From the NCBI RefSeq assembly GCF_003515705.1, contig NZ_QWEH01000021.1, positions 1 to 64,000 of the forward strand: 64,000 nt of DNA, in the 5' to 3' direction. This document shows, in pieces, positions 62,456-64,000 of the stretch. A program made the position numbers and the translations under genes. Each line of letters begins with the position of its first letter. The stretch's first letter is position 1. The notes beneath the pieces were generated by a model that saw only the letters and a list, made by a program, of their open reading frames with translations, was not told the DNA's origin and did no database searches. Origin of the DNA: Oceanobacillus profundus. Its GTDB lineage: Bacteria; Bacillota; Bacilli; Bacillales; Amphibacillaceae.

Positions 62456-63781
62456 TTATTCCCCAGCAACTGTTGTTAATAGGTATTGGTTAATCGTAGC
62501 TTTGATTCTTTCTAGTTTGCCAGATTCATTCTTTATCTCTGTTAATCCTAACGCATATTCTTCTAGTTTCTGAAGAGTGGTGTTTCCTTCTGCAATATCT
62601 CGTCCGATACCTTCCTGATAGGAGTGATAGCGTTCTGCAATGATATTTTCTAATACATTATCTTCGAGTAAACGATGGGCCACTTTTAACCCAACCGCAA
62701 AGCTGTCCATTCCTGCTATATGCGCGTGGAATAAATCATCCGGGGTAAATGAACCGCGGCGCACTTTCGCATCAAAGTTCAAGCCGCCCCTGCCTAATCC
62801 ACCATTTTTCAAAATCTCGTACATGGCTAGTACGGTCATGTTCAGATCGGTCGGAAATTCATCCGTATCCCAGCCAAGCAACGGATGGCCTTGGTTTGCG
62901 TCCACCGACCCTAACATTTGATGAATCCGCGCATAATGCAGTTCATGCTCAAACGTATGACCTGCTAATGTGGCATGGTTTGCTTCAATATTAAACTTGA
63001 ATACATCTTGCAATCCATAGTGCTGTAAAAAGGCGAAGCCGCTCGCTACATCAAAATCATATTGATGGGACGTTGGTTCTTTTGGCTTTGGCTCGATCAG
63101 AAATTGTGCATCAAAGCCAATCTCCTTCGCATAATCGTTTGCCATATGGAAAAGTCGTCCCAAGTTATCCATTTCCAATTTCATATCCGTGTTGAGAAGT
63201 GTTTCATAGCCTTCACGCCCACCCCAAAACACGTAGTTTTCTGCACCAAGCTCTTTCCCTACTTCCAATCCTTTTTTCACTTTAGCTGCTGCATAGGCAA
63301 AAACATCAGCATTGCTCGCTGATCCGGCTCCATGAACAAAACGCGGATGGCTGAAGTTATTGACTGTATTCCACAGTAACTTCGTTTTACTATCTTTCAT
63401 ATAGTCTTTTATCATGGCGACAATCGTATCTAGATTCTCATTTGATTCCTTTAATGTATCCCCTTCTGGCGCGATGTCCACATCATGGAAACAGAAAAAT
63501 GGCACATTCAGTTTTTCAAAGAATTCAAATGCGGCTTCCACACGTGCCTTGGCAAGATCCATTCCCGTATACTTATCCCATGGACGAATCGCTGTTCCCG
63601 TACCAAACGGATCAGATAAATCTTCCGTGAAGGTATGCCAGTATGCAACACCAAACCGCAAGATTTCTTCCATTGTTTTTTCTCCGATTTTTTCTTCCGG
63701 ATTATAGAATTTGAATGCGAATGGATTTGTTGATTTTGAACCTTCATATTGAATTTTATTTACATTACTAAAATAAGACAT
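62456..63781 (-). CDS. xylA: Xylose isomerase XylA
   Basis: The 441-residue enzyme isomerises D-xylose to D-xylulose. Landmarks are [20 protein letters not shown] near 19, [20 protein letters not shown] near 44 (catalytic His region), [11 protein letters not shown] near 97 (FHD-type His), [19 protein letters not shown] near 182 and the metal ligands in [13 protein letters not shown] near 232. Length matches long class II isomerases. AGGAGG lies 8 nt before ATG at 63781. It starts the minus-strand row xylA-xylB-esterase-aguA under an upstream XylR-like operator and cre site. Confidence 0.96.
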   Translation of the reverse strand: MSYFSNVNKIQYEGSKSTNPFAFKFYNPEEKIGEKTMEEILRFGVAYWHTFTEDLSDPFGTGTAIRPWDKYTGMDLAKARVEAAFEFFEKLNVPFFCFHDVDIAPEGDTLKESNENLDTIVAMIKDYMKDSKTKLLWNTVNNFSHPRFVHGAGSASNADVFAYAAAKVKKGLEVGKELGAENYVFWGGREGYETLLNTDMKLEMDNLGRLFHMANDYAKEIGFDAQFLIEPKPKEPTSHQYDFDVASGFAFLQHYGLQDVFKFNIEANHATLAGHTFEHELHYARIHQMLGSVDANQGHPLLGWDTDEFPTDLNMTVLAMYEILKNGGLGRGGLNFDAKVRRGSFTPDDLFHAHIAGMDSFAVGLKVAHRLLEDNVLENIIAERYHSYQEGIGRDIAEGNTTLQKLEEYALGLTEIKNESGKLERIKATINQYLLTTVAGE

Positions 63782-63827
63782 TGTTTACATCCTCCTATAT
63801 TATGGTAGTAGTTTTAAAAAGATACAA

Positions 63828-63843
63828 TTGTAAATGCTTTCAT
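63828..63843. promoter_or_regulatory. cre site (CcpA) ahead of xylA
   Basis: On the minus strand ATGAAAGCATTTACAA matches the cre consensus at 15 of 16 positions. It lies just downstream of the TATAAT of the putative promoter, a position that would allow CcpA to block transcription. Confidence 0.65.
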
Positions 63844-63844
63844 G

Positions 63845-63891
63845 TTATAATTATAGCATCGTTTAATTTGTTCGTCTATCGGATGAACAAA
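63845..63891 (-). promoter_or_regulatory. xylA promoter with XylR-operator-like palindrome
   Basis: On the minus strand TATAAT (-10) lies 17 nt after TAGACG (-35, 4 of 6 matches). A near-perfect palindrome covers the -35: arms TTTGTTCGTC (63867-63876) and GATGAACAAA (63882-63891) around 5 nt. Such an operator over the -35 fits repression by XylR, whose known sites contain GTTTGTT/AACAAAC arms. Confidence 0.65.
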
Positions 63892-64000
63892 GTTTATTTT
63901 CAAAAATTATTTAATCCTAATTACTGAGATTTTCTATGAAACTATTTAAAGTTGTAGCAGACAAATTACTCGTTTTTTTCTGTGGGATAAAAAAATTCGC
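63892..64000. other. AT-rich sequence upstream of the xylA promoter
   Basis: No gene start or terminator is clear in this final stretch. A xylR gene may lie just beyond the right edge. Confidence 0.4.

Overview
The window looks like chromosome of a low-GC, endospore-forming Bacillaceae. A halotolerant Oceanobacillus/Virgibacillus-type lineage is my guess, and the genus is not certain. The reasons are AT-rich DNA, strong AGGAGG ribosome sites with frequent TTG/GTG starts, sigma-K-like promoters ahead of spore-surface-type genes, a sigma-W promoter ahead of an NfeD-flotillin pair, and a Firmicute glucuronoxylan locus. No rRNA, tRNA, CRISPR or intact insertion sequence was seen.

Region 1 (about 1-27.8 kb) appears to be a spore-surface locus. 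In the middle (6.8-21.4 kb, all on the minus strand) is a six-step CMP-pseudaminic acid pathway: PseB, PseC, PseH, PseG, PseI and PseF. Five of these correspond to B. subtilis SpsC-G. Around and between them are a sugar epimerase, a polysaccharide pyruvyl transferase, a methyltransferase and three tandem GT-B-like paralogues that could transfer the sugars. Paralogous cassettes of unrecognised structural proteins lie on both sides: 2.5-6.1 kb, with a coiled-coil protein and a JAMM protease, and 22.3-27.5 kb, with three SPOCS-like proteins. The right cassette contains a recent tandem duplication with a decayed gene, and one SPOCS-like protein has its modules in swapped order. The pyruvyl transferase gene sits between roughly 140-bp direct repeats made from the pseC/pseF junction, which marks it as a later insertion.

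Region 2 (27.8-44.6 kb) is housekeeping and accessory. It holds a YitT-type membrane protein with a K+-channel-like pore segment, a class C beta-lactamase-fold hydrolase, an ABC exporter, YuaF-like NfeD and flotillin, OsmC, an AbgT transporter, a VOC protein, an RlpA-like/DUF3889 protein, a D-Ala-D-Ala carboxypeptidase, an XRE-cupin regulator, HMG-CoA lyase and a serpin lipoprotein. An aldose epimerase at its end belongs functionally with region 3.

Region 3 (43.5-64 kb) is a glucuronoxylan utilisation locus. XylA, XylB, an Axe2-like esterase and GH67 alpha-glucuronidase form one minus-strand row. An Lpl/AguEFG-type ABC importer without its ATPase is followed by UxuA, an SDR mannonate oxidoreductase, ThuA, two Gfo/Idh/MocA proteins and a sugar isomerase. 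A GPH symporter and mutarotase follow. Three XylR-operator-like palindromes and several cre-like sites precede these units, suggesting joint xylose induction and CcpA repression. The Pse locus and the xylan locus show no functional link.
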